A stretch of DNA of 26,972 nucleotides, taken from positions 1 through 26,972 of IMG/VR virus record IMGVR_UViG_3300048589_000224. One strand, 5' to 3'. Origin of the DNA: a virus. Below the pieces are notes generated by a model, which ran no database searches, had not been told where the DNA came from, and saw only the letters and a program-made list of their open reading frames with translations. Of the stretch, positions 6,096-13,883 are shown piece after piece. Within the stretch, counting starts at the first letter, position 1, and the number at the start of each line of letters is the position of its first letter. Made by a program: the position numbers and the translations under genes.

Positions 6096-7597
6096 TGAAC
6101 GTGCTTGACCGCATCATCGGTACGGTTTCGCCCGTTTGGGGCGTGCGCCGCGCGAGCGCCCGCCAGGTCCTCGACAGCTACGGCGAGCGCGCCTATGCGG
6201 CCGCAAAATCCGGCCGGCGCAATAAGGGCTGGATGGGGCGCTCGACGTCGGCCAACGGCGAAATAGGCTCGTCACTGCGCGACCTGCGCAACCGCTCGCG
6301 CGAGTTCGTGCGGGATTCGTGGGCAGGCCAACGCATGCTCGACGTGCTGACATCGCATGTCGTCGGCACCGGAATCCTGACCGTGCCAAACACCGGGTCC
6401 GACCGGATGGACGGGCGGATCAAGCTGATTTTGGAGGAATGGTCGGAGCGCGCCGATGTCGAGGGCTTTCTCGACTGGCCGGGCATGCAGGCGCTTGCGG
6501 TGCGTTCGATGATCGAAGGCGGTGATACAGTCGTGCGCTATATCGACATCACACTCGACGAGGCCGGCGGCAGCGTTCCTTTCCGGCTGCAGGGGCTGGA
6601 AGGCGACCTGATCGACACGACGCGGGACGCCACCGCAACCGACGGCTCGGTTCGTCTCGGCGTCAAGCTTGGCACATGGGGACGGCGCGAAGGGCTTTAC
6701 CTGTTCGAAAATCATCCGGCCGAAGCTTCGTTGCGCTCGACCTCGTCCAATCTCGTCGCATGGGAAAACCTTTCGCATGTCTACAGGCCGTTGCGCTTCG
6801 GCCAGGTGCGCGGCGTGCCGTGGTTTTCGGCCATCCTGCTTAATGGCCGTGAAGTGCAGGACCTGATCGACACGACGCTGATCAAGGCGCGCACCGAGGC
6901 GTGTTTTGCCGGATTTATCAAGCGGTCGTCGGGCGGCTATTCCCCGTTGGGGAAACAGAAGGACGAAACGAGCGGCGAAAAGCTGACGCGGATCGAGCCG
7001 GGGATGCTGGCCGATATCGGCGACGGCGAGATTACATTCGCCAGCCCGTCATCGCAGACGCCTTTCGGCGAAGTCTACATGACGGCTTTGCAGGCGATGG
7101 CGGCAGGCGCCGGCATTACCTACGACCAGCTAACCGGCGATTTGCGCCAGGCGAACTATTCCAGCCTGCGGGCCGGAAAGATCGAATTCCGCCGCCTTGT
7201 CGAACAACTGCAATGGACGACGCTCGTCCCCAGGCTGATCGCGCCGGTTTATCGGCGCGTCCTCGACCGGGCCGTGCTGGCCGGGCAGATCAAGGCACGT
7301 CGCGAGGGCTTGCGCCTCGACTACATCATGCCGGCAGTCGAGCCGATCGATCCGAAGAAGGATCTTGAGGCCGATATCCTGGCCGTCAGATCGGGCCGCC
7401 TGTCGCCGCAGGAATTCATCGGCGCATGGGGGCGCGACTGGCGCCAGGTCGTCGCCGATACGGCGTCGTTTTTCGAACACCTCGACAAGCAGAGCGGCGG
7501 CGCGGGCCTCGCGCTCGATATCGACGGCCGCAAGCCAATGAAAGGGCAATCCGACAATGGCAATAAACCAGCCGCAGTCGCCGAAGATAACGAATAA
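6095..7597 (+). CDS. Portal protein, lambda gpB type
   Basis: Dodecameric portal through which DNA enters and leaves the capsid. The 500 residues show the lambda-portal pattern: an N-terminal segment (RASARQVLDSYGERAYAAAK), then LRDLRNRSREFVRDSWAGQR with the following VVGTGI, a central VYRPLRFGQVRGVPWFSAIL, and the characteristic MAAGAGITYDQLTGDLRQAN followed by YSSLRAGKIEFRR. The C-terminal tail is hydrophilic. ATG 6095 forms a TGATG overlap with the gpW-like gene. Its last 41 bases overlap the protease gene in another frame, an unusually long overlap for this cluster. Confidence 0.95.
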   Translation: MNVLDRIIGTVSPVWGVRRASARQVLDSYGERAYAAAKSGRRNKGWMGRSTSANGEIGSSLRDLRNRSREFVRDSWAGQRMLDVLTSHVVGTGILTVPNTGSDRMDGRIKLILEEWSERADVEGFLDWPGMQALAVRSMIEGGDTVVRYIDITLDEAGGSVPFRLQGLEGDLIDTTRDATATDGSVRLGVKLGTWGRREGLYLFENHPAEASLRSTSSNLVAWENLSHVYRPLRFGQVRGVPWFSAILLNGREVQDLIDTTLIKARTEACFAGFIKRSSGGYSPLGKQKDETSGEKLTRIEPGMLADIGDGEITFASPSSQTPFGEVYMTALQAMAAGAGITYDQLTGDLRQANYSSLRAGKIEFRRLVEQLQWTTLVPRLIAPVYRRVLDRAVLAGQIKARREGLRLDYIMPAVEPIDPKKDLEADILAVRSGRLSPQEFIGAWGRDWRQVVADTASFFEHLDKQSGGAGLALDIDGRKPMKGQSDNGNKPAAVAEDNE

Positions 7598-8210
7598 CGG
7601 CAATCGCGACCTGCCGATCGAGACGCGCGCCGCGCCGATCACGGCGATCGACGCCGAGGCGCGCACGATCGAGGTGACGTGGACGACAGGCGCAAAAGTC
7701 GATCGCTTCGACTGGATGAGCGGCCAACGCTACGTTGAAGAGCTTGTCGTTTCCGACAAGGCGATCCGTCTCGACCGCCTCAATGCCGGCGGGCCGGTTC
7801 TTGACAGCCACGACGTCTATGGCGGGCTGAAGTCGTTGCTTGCCGTCGTCGAGCGGGCATGGATCGAAAAGGGCGAGGGGCGCGCCGTGGTGCGCTTCCC
7901 GAAGGCCGAGGACAATCCCGAAGCCGACAAGGTGTTTCGCCTGATCGGCGACAAGATCATCCGGTCGCTGTCTGTCGGCTATCGCAGGATCAAGATCGAA
8001 GTCGACAAGGGCAAGGATCCGCAAGTCTGGCGGGTCGTCGATTGGGAGCCGTTCGAAATCTCCTTTGTCGCCGTTCCGGCCGATGTCGGCGCGCAGGTGC
8101 GCGACGGCAAGGCCAAGATGTTCCGCTGTGAATTCCGGGCTAGCGCGCCCGACCAGAATGAGGCGCGACGCATCCGCATGCGGAAGCGTGCCCTCGAAAC
8201 GGCCCGCTAA
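7557..8210 (+). CDS. HK97-type prohead protease
   Basis: Capsid maturation protease that trims scaffold or capsid N-termini after prohead assembly. The 217-residue protein has the expected HK97-protease layout: strands ETRAAPITAIDAEARTIEVTW, then GPVLDSHDVYG, with the likely catalytic histidine at H85, and RSLSVGYRRIKIE, with the likely catalytic serine at S139, then WRVVDWEPFEISFVAVPADV. The gene starts inside the portal gene (41-base overlap) and precedes the capsid gene, as expected. No scaffold protein is encoded separately, so the protease probably acts on the capsid protein's own N-terminal domain. Confidence 0.9.
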   Translation: MAINQPQSPKITNNGNRDLPIETRAAPITAIDAEARTIEVTWTTGAKVDRFDWMSGQRYVEELVVSDKAIRLDRLNAGGPVLDSHDVYGGLKSLLAVVERAWIEKGEGRAVVRFPKAEDNPEADKVFRLIGDKIIRSLSVGYRRIKIEVDKGKDPQVWRVVDWEPFEISFVAVPADVGAQVRDGKAKMFRCEFRASAPDQNEARRIRMRKRALETAR

Positions 8211-8279
8211 AGCACGCGCCTCGCGAGCCACGACCATTTTCCGGCCTTTGGTCAAGGCGTTTAACTGGAGCAATCCGAA

Positions 8280-9737
8280 ATGAAGAAGCTTCTCAAGAAA
8301 CTGCGCGACCTCGAAACCCGCGCAGCCGCCAAGCTTGCCGAGATCAAGGACGACACGTCCGACGATGCCGCGCGCGCGATCGAAAGCGAACATGAGGCCA
8401 TTCTTGCCGAAATCGTCCAGGTGCGCAGCGCCATCGACGCGAAAGCCGAGGAGGAGGATGACGAGGGCGAGGCGGATCCGGCACCCGGCGCCAGCAACCG
8501 CGCCGCTGATATCCTGTCGATCGGCAACCGTGCCGGCATTGCCGCCGCCGACATCGAAACGGCGATCCGCGACACAAATGTCACGGTCGAGGCGTTCCGT
8601 ACCCGCGCCTTCGACCATCTGGCAACGCAGTCGCAGCAGGCGCCCACCCAGCCGGGGCGCGTCATTCGCGACGAGGCGGAAACGCGCCGCTCGGGGATCG
8701 TGGCCGCAATGGCGTACCGCCTCGGAGGTCCTGCGCCGGCGGGCGACACAGCCGCCGCCGCGCGCGGTTTCATGGATCACCATGATGTCGTCGAATTCGC
8801 GGCGGCGCATATCGGTCACCGTGGCGCCATTCGCACCGTGCGCGAACGCGAGGACGTTCTCACCCGCGCGTTCCATGCGGTGAGCGACTTCCCGGCGATC
8901 TTCTCGGATGCGATCAATGCGACGCTTGAGCGTCGTTACGCCCTCGCGCAACAGAGCTATCGCGAGATTTCCCGCCGCCGCGATTTCATGGACTTCCGGC
9001 AACATTCCGCAATCGGCATCGGCGAGTTCCCGATGCTGGAAAAACTGACGGAAGCCGGCGAGATCAAGTTCGGCACGTTCGGCGAAAGCAAGGAAACGAT
9101 CGCGGTCGTGCCCTACGCAAAGGGACTGCGCGTTTCGCGGCAGATGCTGGTCAATGACCGTCTCGGCGCCATCGCCGACCTGATGGGCGGCTATGGTCGC
9201 ACCGTGTCGCGCTTCGAGGAAATCACCTTCTATGCCATGATGCTGTCGGCCAACACCAAGCTTGCCGACGGTCAGGTGATCTTCCACGCCAGCCACAACA
9301 ATCTTGCGGGGGCAGGCGCCGGCATCGACGTTACCACGATCGGGGCCGGGCAGGCCGCGCTGCGCAAACAGACCGGCATTGACGGCAAGTCGACGCTCAA
9401 CCTGACGCCGAGCGTGTTGCTTGTGTCGCCCGACAAGGAGGTCGAGGCGCTGCAATATCTCGCGCCGATCAGCGCAAACGACTCCCTCAAGGTTAATCCG
9501 TTCGTCGGCAAGCTGAAGCCGGTTGTTTCGGCCGAGCTTTCCGGCAAAGCCTGGTATCTGCTCGCCGACCCCGAGGAAGCGGCGGTCTACCAGTGGGGCT
9601 ATCTCGACGGCTACACCGCACCGCGCGTTCGCTTCGACGAGCCGTTCGGGACGCAGGGCATCGGCATGACGGTCGAACACGATTTCGGCGTCGGCGCCGT
9701 CGACTATCGCGGCGGCTACAAGAACCCCGGCCAATAA
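8280..9737 (+). CDS. Major capsid protein with N-terminal scaffold-like domain
   Basis: Main shell subunit, 485 aa. Residues 1-70 are highly charged and helical (KKLLKKLRDLETRAAAKLAE through an acidic EEEDDEGEAD stretch), the usual form of a delta/scaffold domain removed by the upstream protease. The C-terminal portion, ending VEHDFGVGAVDYRGGYKNPGQ, matches in my reading the Mu gpT-like major head proteins and the capsid half of protease-capsid fusions. The central part includes SREISRR-like positions (YREISRRRDFMDF) and LRVSRQMLVNDRLGAIADL. ATG 8280 has GGAG about 10 bases upstream. A 69-base gap separates it from the protease gene. Confidence 0.9.
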   Translation: MKKLLKKLRDLETRAAAKLAEIKDDTSDDAARAIESEHEAILAEIVQVRSAIDAKAEEEDDEGEADPAPGASNRAADILSIGNRAGIAAADIETAIRDTNVTVEAFRTRAFDHLATQSQQAPTQPGRVIRDEAETRRSGIVAAMAYRLGGPAPAGDTAAAARGFMDHHDVVEFAAAHIGHRGAIRTVREREDVLTRAFHAVSDFPAIFSDAINATLERRYALAQQSYREISRRRDFMDFRQHSAIGIGEFPMLEKLTEAGEIKFGTFGESKETIAVVPYAKGLRVSRQMLVNDRLGAIADLMGGYGRTVSRFEEITFYAMMLSANTKLADGQVIFHASHNNLAGAGAGIDVTTIGAGQAALRKQTGIDGKSTLNLTPSVLLVSPDKEVEALQYLAPISANDSLKVNPFVGKLKPVVSAELSGKAWYLLADPEEAAVYQWGYLDGYTAPRVRFDEPFGTQGIGMTVEHDFGVGAVDYRGGYKNPGQ

Positions 9738-9760
9738 ACCGGCCTGACACGATGACCGGC

Positions 9761-9785
9761 CGGGCGGCTTGAGCAAAGCCGCCCG
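9761..9785. other. Strong intercistronic hairpin after capsid gene
   Basis: CGGGCGGCTT (9761-9770) pairs perfectly with AAGCCGCCCG (9776-9785) around a 5-base loop. There is no T run after it, so a classical terminator is unlikely. It lies in the 107-bp gap between capsid and decoration-protein genes and may stabilise the abundant capsid mRNA or attenuate downstream reading. Confidence 0.6.
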
Positions 9786-9844
9786 CGCCATCGTTCGCCC
9801 TTCCATTAATCGGCGGCTGCGGCCGCAAGTCGAAAGAAACTTCG

Positions 9845-10177
9845 ATGAAAAACTATATCCAGCCCGGTAATTCGCTCACCGTTCCGGCGCCTGCCGGCGG
9901 CGTCACTTCGGGCCAGCCGGTTGTCATTGGATCGCTGCGCGGCTTTGCCGCCGCAACCGCCGCCGAGGGCGTTGACGTTCCTGTCGTCCGCGTAGGCCTT
10001 TTTGAGGCCGCCAAGATTACCGGCGAGGCATGGACGGTGGGCGTCAAGGTCTATCTCAAGGCCGACAACAGCGGCTTCACCACGACCAGCGCAGGAAATA
10101 CGCTGTTCGGCTTTGCCGGCGCCGCCGCGCTTTCCGCCGACACGGTCGGCCAGGTGCTGCTCGGCGACACGATCTAG
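9845..10177 (+). CDS. DUF2190 capsid decoration protein
   Basis: A 110-residue beta-rich protein of the DUF2190 family, which is found just after major capsid genes and is believed to cement the outside of the shell. The family pattern is visible: NYIQPGNSLTVPAPAGGVTSGQPVVIG at the N-terminus, then VPVVRVGLFEAAK and WTVGVKVYLKADNSGFTT, with the C-terminal GFAGAAALSADTVGQVLLGDTI. It follows the capsid gene after a 107-bp gap with a hairpin. There is no strong Shine-Dalgarno before ATG 9845 (only GAAAG some 10 bases up), which is surprising for an abundant structural protein. Confidence 0.88.
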   Translation: MKNYIQPGNSLTVPAPAGGVTSGQPVVIGSLRGFAAATAAEGVDVPVVRVGLFEAAKITGEAWTVGVKVYLKADNSGFTTTSAGNTLFGFAGAAALSADTVGQVLLGDTI

Positions 10178-10184
10178 CGCGCCG

Positions 10185-10577
10185 ATGCAAAGCGAGTTCG
10201 CGCGCCTCGCCGCTCTTGCCCGAACTGCGGTCGACGCAGTGTTCGGCGAGGCCGCGACACTCAAGCCCCGCGACCGGGCCAAGGGGCCGCATGGCGGCGC
10301 GGTTGCATCTGCAACGCGACCCGAGGCGGCCATTTCGATTGCCTTCTACCAGGATACCGAACTCGCCGCGCGGCGCAGGGCAATGCCGATTATCGGGCAG
10401 GCCGAGCGCATGGTCAGCCGCTCGCCGGAAATCTTCGGCTCGACTGGTTTCGCAGGCGACATTGCCGTCGGCGACCATGTCTTGAGGATTGCGACGGTCG
10501 AGCTTTTCGAGGTCGTCACGCGCGACCCGGACGGCATCGGCAACATCATCCTCGGCCTGGCACTGATAAAGGGATAG
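10185..10577 (+). CDS. Head-tail connector candidate (gpFII-like position)
   Basis: Predicted 130-residue protein in the slot held by lambda FII, between decoration protein and tail-completion gene. ATG 10185 is 7 bases after the previous stop; the frame is open further upstream but that part overlaps the DUF2190 gene and reads as a shadow. The protein has an N-terminal helix (FARLAALARTAVDAVFGEA), a disordered basic stretch (about residues 27-45) and a beta-rich C-terminal half (FAGDIAVGDHVLRIATVELFEV, then DPDGIGNIILGLALIKG). Those features fit small head-completion proteins. The assignment is from context and fold impression, not from diagnostic motifs. No good ribosome-binding site is visible. 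Confidence 0.65.
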   Translation: MQSEFARLAALARTAVDAVFGEAATLKPRDRAKGPHGGAVASATRPEAAISIAFYQDTELAARRRAMPIIGQAERMVSRSPEIFGSTGFAGDIAVGDHVLRIATVELFEVVTRDPDGIGNIILGLALIKG

Positions 10578-10584
10578 GGGCATC

Positions 10585-11298
10585 ATGCTTTCAGCCGAAG
10601 CCGCACGGCTTGCCGCGCTTGAGGTTCTGTGCCCGACGGCGGCGCTTGCCGGCGACGGGGCGTTTCCGACGCTTGCCGGCGTCAGGATATTCGATAGCCG
10701 GCTTGTCGGGATCGACGACCTCGACCGCGATGCGAAGTTCACGCCCGTTCTCGCGCTCTTTACGACGGACGCCTCGACGGCGCCGCGTGGTGAAATCGGC
10801 GCTTTCGACGATGGCGCGGCCGAGGGCGTGCTCGAAATCGTCGCCGAACTTGCGGTCGCCGCTAACGACGAGGCCGGCGCGCCGTTCGCCGACGCCATGC
10901 CTGCCGACGATTGGGATGCGCGGCTTGTGCTTGCCGCCCTGTGCGCGCAGGTGCGGCGCCTCTTGATGTATGACGAGCGCGGCCGCCTGTTCCGGCGTTT
11001 CGTGCGCAGGGTCGTGCGGTGGGAGGAAGAAGCCTTCGCCATTCCGCAGCTCGGCGCGCGCTGGCACCGGATAACCTTGCGGCTCACCTTGAGCCTGCCC
11101 GACGACGAATTTTCGGACAGCGCAGGCTTGCCGGAACCGCTGGCGACACTGGCGGGCTTGTTGCCTGCCGGGTCACCGGCTGCGGCAAAGCTTGCCGTGC
11201 TTGCCGGTCACTTCAACGAGGTTGCGCGCACGCCGCTTGCCTGCATCGACTTTGCCGACCCGGCGCTCGGCGCGGGCCTCACCGTAGAAACGGAGTAA
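10585..11298 (+). CDS. Putative tail-completion protein
   Basis: Not firmly recognised. The 237-residue protein begins MLSAEAARLAALEVLCPTAA, has a beta-strand region (AGVRIFDSRLVGIDD, then KFTPVLALFTTDAS), a helical middle (DDWDARLVLAALCAQVRRLLM) and RRFVRRVVRWEEEAFAI before a C-terminal helical domain. The middle resembles tail-terminator proteins, which compare an input to a reference beta sheet and join head to tail, and the position just before DUF2635 and the sheath supports that role. AGGGG is 5 bases upstream of ATG 10585. Other possibilities are a second head-tail adaptor. Confidence 0.55.
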   Translation: MLSAEAARLAALEVLCPTAALAGDGAFPTLAGVRIFDSRLVGIDDLDRDAKFTPVLALFTTDASTAPRGEIGAFDDGAAEGVLEIVAELAVAANDEAGAPFADAMPADDWDARLVLAALCAQVRRLLMYDERGRLFRRFVRRVVRWEEEAFAIPQLGARWHRITLRLTLSLPDDEFSDSAGLPEPLATLAGLLPAGSPAAAKLAVLAGHFNEVARTPLACIDFADPALGAGLTVETE

Positions 11299-11302
11299 AA
11301 CG

Positions 11303-11515
11303 ATGGCGAACCCGAAGCTTTATGCGCCGGCGCGGCCGGGCCTTGCCATACCGATGCCCGACCGTGACGGGCGCCTGATGCCGCCCGACGGCGTCGCGGC
11401 AGACATTGCCAAGCCCTATTACCGAACGCTTTTCGAGGATGGCGACATCGTCGAGGTCAAACCGCAACCCGAACGCGCGACCGCTGACGGCCGCCGCAAA
11501 ACCAACGAGGCCTGA
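11303..11515 (+). CDS. DUF2635 small tail-associated protein
   Basis: A 70-residue protein of the DUF2635 family found directly before the sheath gene in Mu-like phages. Recognisable parts are KLYAPARPGLAIPMPDRDGR, LMPPDGVAADIAKPYYRTL and the end of the core, FEDGDIVEVK. The C-terminal dozen residues are basic and probably disordered. Its job in tail assembly is unknown. It sits 4 bases after the previous gene and 3 bases before the sheath gene; GGAGT provides the ribosome-binding site. Confidence 0.85.
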   Translation: MANPKLYAPARPGLAIPMPDRDGRLMPPDGVAADIAKPYYRTLFEDGDIVEVKPQPERATADGRRKTNEA

Positions 11516-11518
11516 TCA

Positions 11519-13009
11519 ATGTTCAACACCATTCCCGGTAATCTCATCGCGCCGATCATCGCCTTTGAAGTGAATTCAGGCGGCCAGTTCGAAAACCGCT
11601 CGCGGCTCTTGCTGGTCGGGCACGCGCTTGCCGGCGCGGTCATCGCCGCCAATACACCGACGCCCTGCCCGACCATCGCCGAGGCGCGTCGCCTGGCCGG
11701 CGCTGGCTCCATGCTCGACGACATGGTGCGGCTTGCCCGCCAGAATGCGCCGGCGCAGGAAATCTGGATCCTTGCCGTGCCGGAAACCGGCACCAAGGGA
11801 AGCCGTTCGCTCACCATCAGCCCCGCGCCTGCGGCAGGCGCCGCCGCCGTCCAGATTGCCGGTGAAACGGTCATGTTTACCGTCGCGGCCGGCGACACGG
11901 CCAACGCGGTCGCAACGGCGCTTGCTGCGGCCATTAACGGCTATTTCAATCGCCTCACCGGCGCGAGCCTGCCCTTCACGGCCGCCGCCGGAACCAACGT
12001 CGTTACGCTGACGCCGCGCCATGCAGGCACGATCTGCAACGGGATCGACATTGTCGTGCCGGCGCTTGACGGTTCGAACGTGCTTTCCAGCAAGGTCGCG
12101 ATCGCCGCGCCGACGTCCGGTGCGGGCACGCCCGACCTGACTGCCGGTCTCGCGGCTCTCGGCGACGATGAATTCGACTGGATCGTCAGCGCTTTTGCCG
12201 ACGCAACCAATGTGGCGCGCTACTCGACCCTTTTGTCGGATATCTCGGGCCGTTGGGCGTGGAACCGGCAGATTTATGGGCATGTCTTTTTCCCGATGGC
12301 GGACTCCATCGGGAACCTGACGACCGCCGGCCTGGCGCTCGACGATCGCCATCTTTCTATCTTGCCGGTGATCGCATCTTCGAATGCGCCCAATCCGGTC
12401 TGGCAGTGGGCGGCGGGCATCGTGGCGCGCATCGTGCCGTGGCTTTCCGACGGGGCGACAGGCAATGTGTCGCGAAACCAGACCGGACTTGTCGTCGAGG
12501 GTCTTTTGCCGCCGCGCGACCGGGCGGGATGGTTGGACTATGCGACGCGCGACGCCTTCCTCGGCTCGGGTCTTTCGACGTGGAAAGTGAACGGCGCCGG
12601 CGATGTTGTCGTCGACAAGGTGATCACCACCGCGCGGACGTTCAACGGCGTGCCCGACACGACCTTTCGCGATGTGCAGAAGGCGGGCCAGCTCGTCTAT
12701 GCGCTGCGGCGCTTCCGCACCGACCTCACCGTCGAACACGGCCAGAAGGCGATTGCCGACGACAATCCCGGCAATTTGCAGACCCTCACCACGCCGGCCG
12801 ATATCCGGGCGACGGTCATGCATTCCTATCAGCGCATGGTGATGACCGGCGTCCTCACAAACGCCGTGAAGGCCGCCGAACTGATCGAGGTCAAGCGCAA
12901 TGCCGACAATCCGAACAGGGTCGACATTTACGCACCGATCGACACGGCCGATCCGCTGGACGTGATCGCGGCCAACGCGGTCGTCTATTCGCAGTTCTCG
13001 CCGGCGTAA
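11519..13009 (+). CDS. Contractile tail sheath protein (Mu gpL-like)
   Basis: Subunit of the outer contractile cylinder that drives the tail tube through the cell envelope; this makes the phage a myovirus in morphology. The 496-residue protein has the Mu gpL pattern. The N-terminal half includes NRSRLLLVGHALAGAVIAAN, PAQEIWILAVPETG and a variable beta insertion domain (about residues 100-190). The conserved C-terminal part includes FDWIVSAFADATNVARYSTL, GRWAWNRQIYGHVFF and FRDVQKAGQLVYALRRFRTD, ending AANAVVYSQFSPA. GAGG precedes ATG 11519. The tube gene follows, as in Mu. Confidence 0.92.
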   Translation: MFNTIPGNLIAPIIAFEVNSGGQFENRSRLLLVGHALAGAVIAANTPTPCPTIAEARRLAGAGSMLDDMVRLARQNAPAQEIWILAVPETGTKGSRSLTISPAPAAGAAAVQIAGETVMFTVAAGDTANAVATALAAAINGYFNRLTGASLPFTAAAGTNVVTLTPRHAGTICNGIDIVVPALDGSNVLSSKVAIAAPTSGAGTPDLTAGLAALGDDEFDWIVSAFADATNVARYSTLLSDISGRWAWNRQIYGHVFFPMADSIGNLTTAGLALDDRHLSILPVIASSNAPNPVWQWAAGIVARIVPWLSDGATGNVSRNQTGLVVEGLLPPRDRAGWLDYATRDAFLGSGLSTWKVNGAGDVVVDKVITTARTFNGVPDTTFRDVQKAGQLVYALRRFRTDLTVEHGQKAIADDNPGNLQTLTTPADIRATVMHSYQRMVMTGVLTNAVKAAELIEVKRNADNPNRVDIYAPIDTADPLDVIAANAVVYSQFSPA

Positions 13010-13066
13010 GCGCCAGCGGGAACGCCATCGACCCTGCACCATTCCTGACACACATGGAGACCAGAC

Positions 13067-13438
13067 ATGTCCGGTAACGACTTCGGCGGCGTGATGAAAT
13101 TTCGCGACTCGGCCGGGCGCAACATTTCGCTGCGCGGCAATTTCACCTGCTACCCATCGACCAGCACTGTCGAGGGTATCGTCAACCAGGACGGAAGTCC
13201 CGACCGGATTGCCACGCCGGCGGCGCCGCGCGCGGAAATCACCTTTGTCGACAAGGGCATCGACCTTGCCGGCATGATGGGCGACGACCGCCGCGATGTG
13301 ACCATCGTCGAGGAATTCACCGGGGCGATCCACCTGTTCACGCAGGCGTTTTACACCGGCGAACCGGCGTCGAACCGGCTTAACGGCGAGGTTTCGGGCG
13401 TCGGGATCATGGCCGAAAGCTACCGGAAGATCCGTTGA
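13067..13438 (+). CDS. Tail tube protein (Mu gpM-like)
   Basis: Forms the inner tube beneath the sheath. The 123-residue protein has the size and layout of the phage tail-tube family seen in Mu: an N-terminal GGVMKFRDSAGRNISLRGNF, then GIVNQDGSPDRIATPAAPRA followed by EITFVDKGIDLAGMM, then TIVEEFTGAIHLFTQAFYTG and a closing GEVSGVGIMAESYRKI. ATG 13067 follows GGAG at about 8 bases in a short 57-bp gap after the sheath gene. The stop overlaps the chaperone start (TGATG). Confidence 0.92.
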   Translation: MSGNDFGGVMKFRDSAGRNISLRGNFTCYPSTSTVEGIVNQDGSPDRIATPAAPRAEITFVDKGIDLAGMMGDDRRDVTIVEEFTGAIHLFTQAFYTGEPASNRLNGEVSGVGIMAESYRKIR

Positions 13439-13818
13439 TGGGCGACGTGACCGTTCCGCTTTCGCGGACTTACACCGAAACGGGTAAGCCAGTTGCGGCG
13501 CTGTCCTTCCGGTCGCCGCGTTGGCAAGACTTCGTCGACCTCGGCCATGTCGAGGAATGGCAACCTGTCGAGTTTGCCGCCGACGGGTCGCCCATTCGCT
13601 CGATGGTGGTGCGCCATCATGACGTCGTCGCCAAATACGCCGAGCGATGCGTGAAGGAACCGCATTCGGGTGCCGACCTTGCGCTGCTCGATCTTGTCGA
13701 CGCGCTCGCGGTTCATGATGCGATCCGCGATTTTTTTACCTCTGCCCGTACGTCGAAGAAGCCGCCGACCGACTCCTCTGGCGGTACGGAAAAGGGTTCG
13801 ACGAGGTCGGGCGTCTGA
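13438..13818 (+). CDS. Tail assembly chaperone, short (0-frame) form
   Basis: The 126-residue 0-frame product of the gene lying between tail tube and tape measure, the fixed place of the tail assembly chaperone in long-tailed phages. The folded part is residues 1-100 (including ALSFRSPRWQDFVDLGHVEE and ALLDLVDALAVHDAIRDFF). After the T7 run the 0-frame tail becomes low-complexity (TSARTSKKPPTDSSGGTEKG). That abrupt change is what would be seen if ribosomes normally shift frame at 13731-13737. ATG 13438 is in a TGATG overlap with the tube gene. The chaperone is thought to coat the tape measure before tube polymerisation. Confidence 0.85.
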   Translation: MGDVTVPLSRTYTETGKPVAALSFRSPRWQDFVDLGHVEEWQPVEFAADGSPIRSMVVRHHDVVAKYAERCVKEPHSGADLALLDLVDALAVHDAIRDFFTSARTSKKPPTDSSGGTEKGSTRSGV

Positions 13819-13883
13819 CGTTCGCTGAAGTGCTGACTTACGACGCGCGCGCCACTGCCTGGGAACAACGCAGACATGTCTAA
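13438..13883 (+). CDS. Tail assembly chaperone, -1 frameshift extended form
   Basis: Joined product 13438-13737 plus 13737-13883: 100 residues of the 0 frame followed by 48 in the -1 frame, ending at TAA 13881-13883. The extension begins YLCPYVEEAADRLLWRYGKG and continues VGRLTFAEVLTYDARATAWE, a normal-looking helical sequence, while the 0-frame alternative is low-complexity. The stop lies 8 bases inside the tape-measure gene. This is the classical G/G-T arrangement of lambda and Mu-like phages, in which a minor frameshifted fusion links chaperone and tape measure. The level of frameshifting cannot be judged from sequence. Confidence 0.8.
13731..13737 (+). promoter_or_regulatory. Slippery heptamer T TTT TTT (-1 frameshift)
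   Basis: Seven T residues are positioned as T TTT TTT with respect to the chaperone reading frame (codons GAT TTT TTT ACC), the X XXY YYZ arrangement that allows both tRNAs to re-pair after a -1 slip. The next -1 codon is TAC at 13737. I did not establish a stimulatory stem-loop, although GC-rich pairing is possible downstream. Confidence 0.8.

Noticed and set aside
7416-9806. Very long reverse-strand open frame opposite protease and capsid genes
   Set aside because: It is the antisense shadow of GC-rich coding DNA; the translation is rich in H, R, D and G with no family pattern, while the forward frames encode recognisable proteins.
11576-13333. Long reverse-strand open frame opposite sheath and tube genes
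   Set aside because: Same antisense effect; forward genes are clear homologues of Mu sheath and tube proteins.
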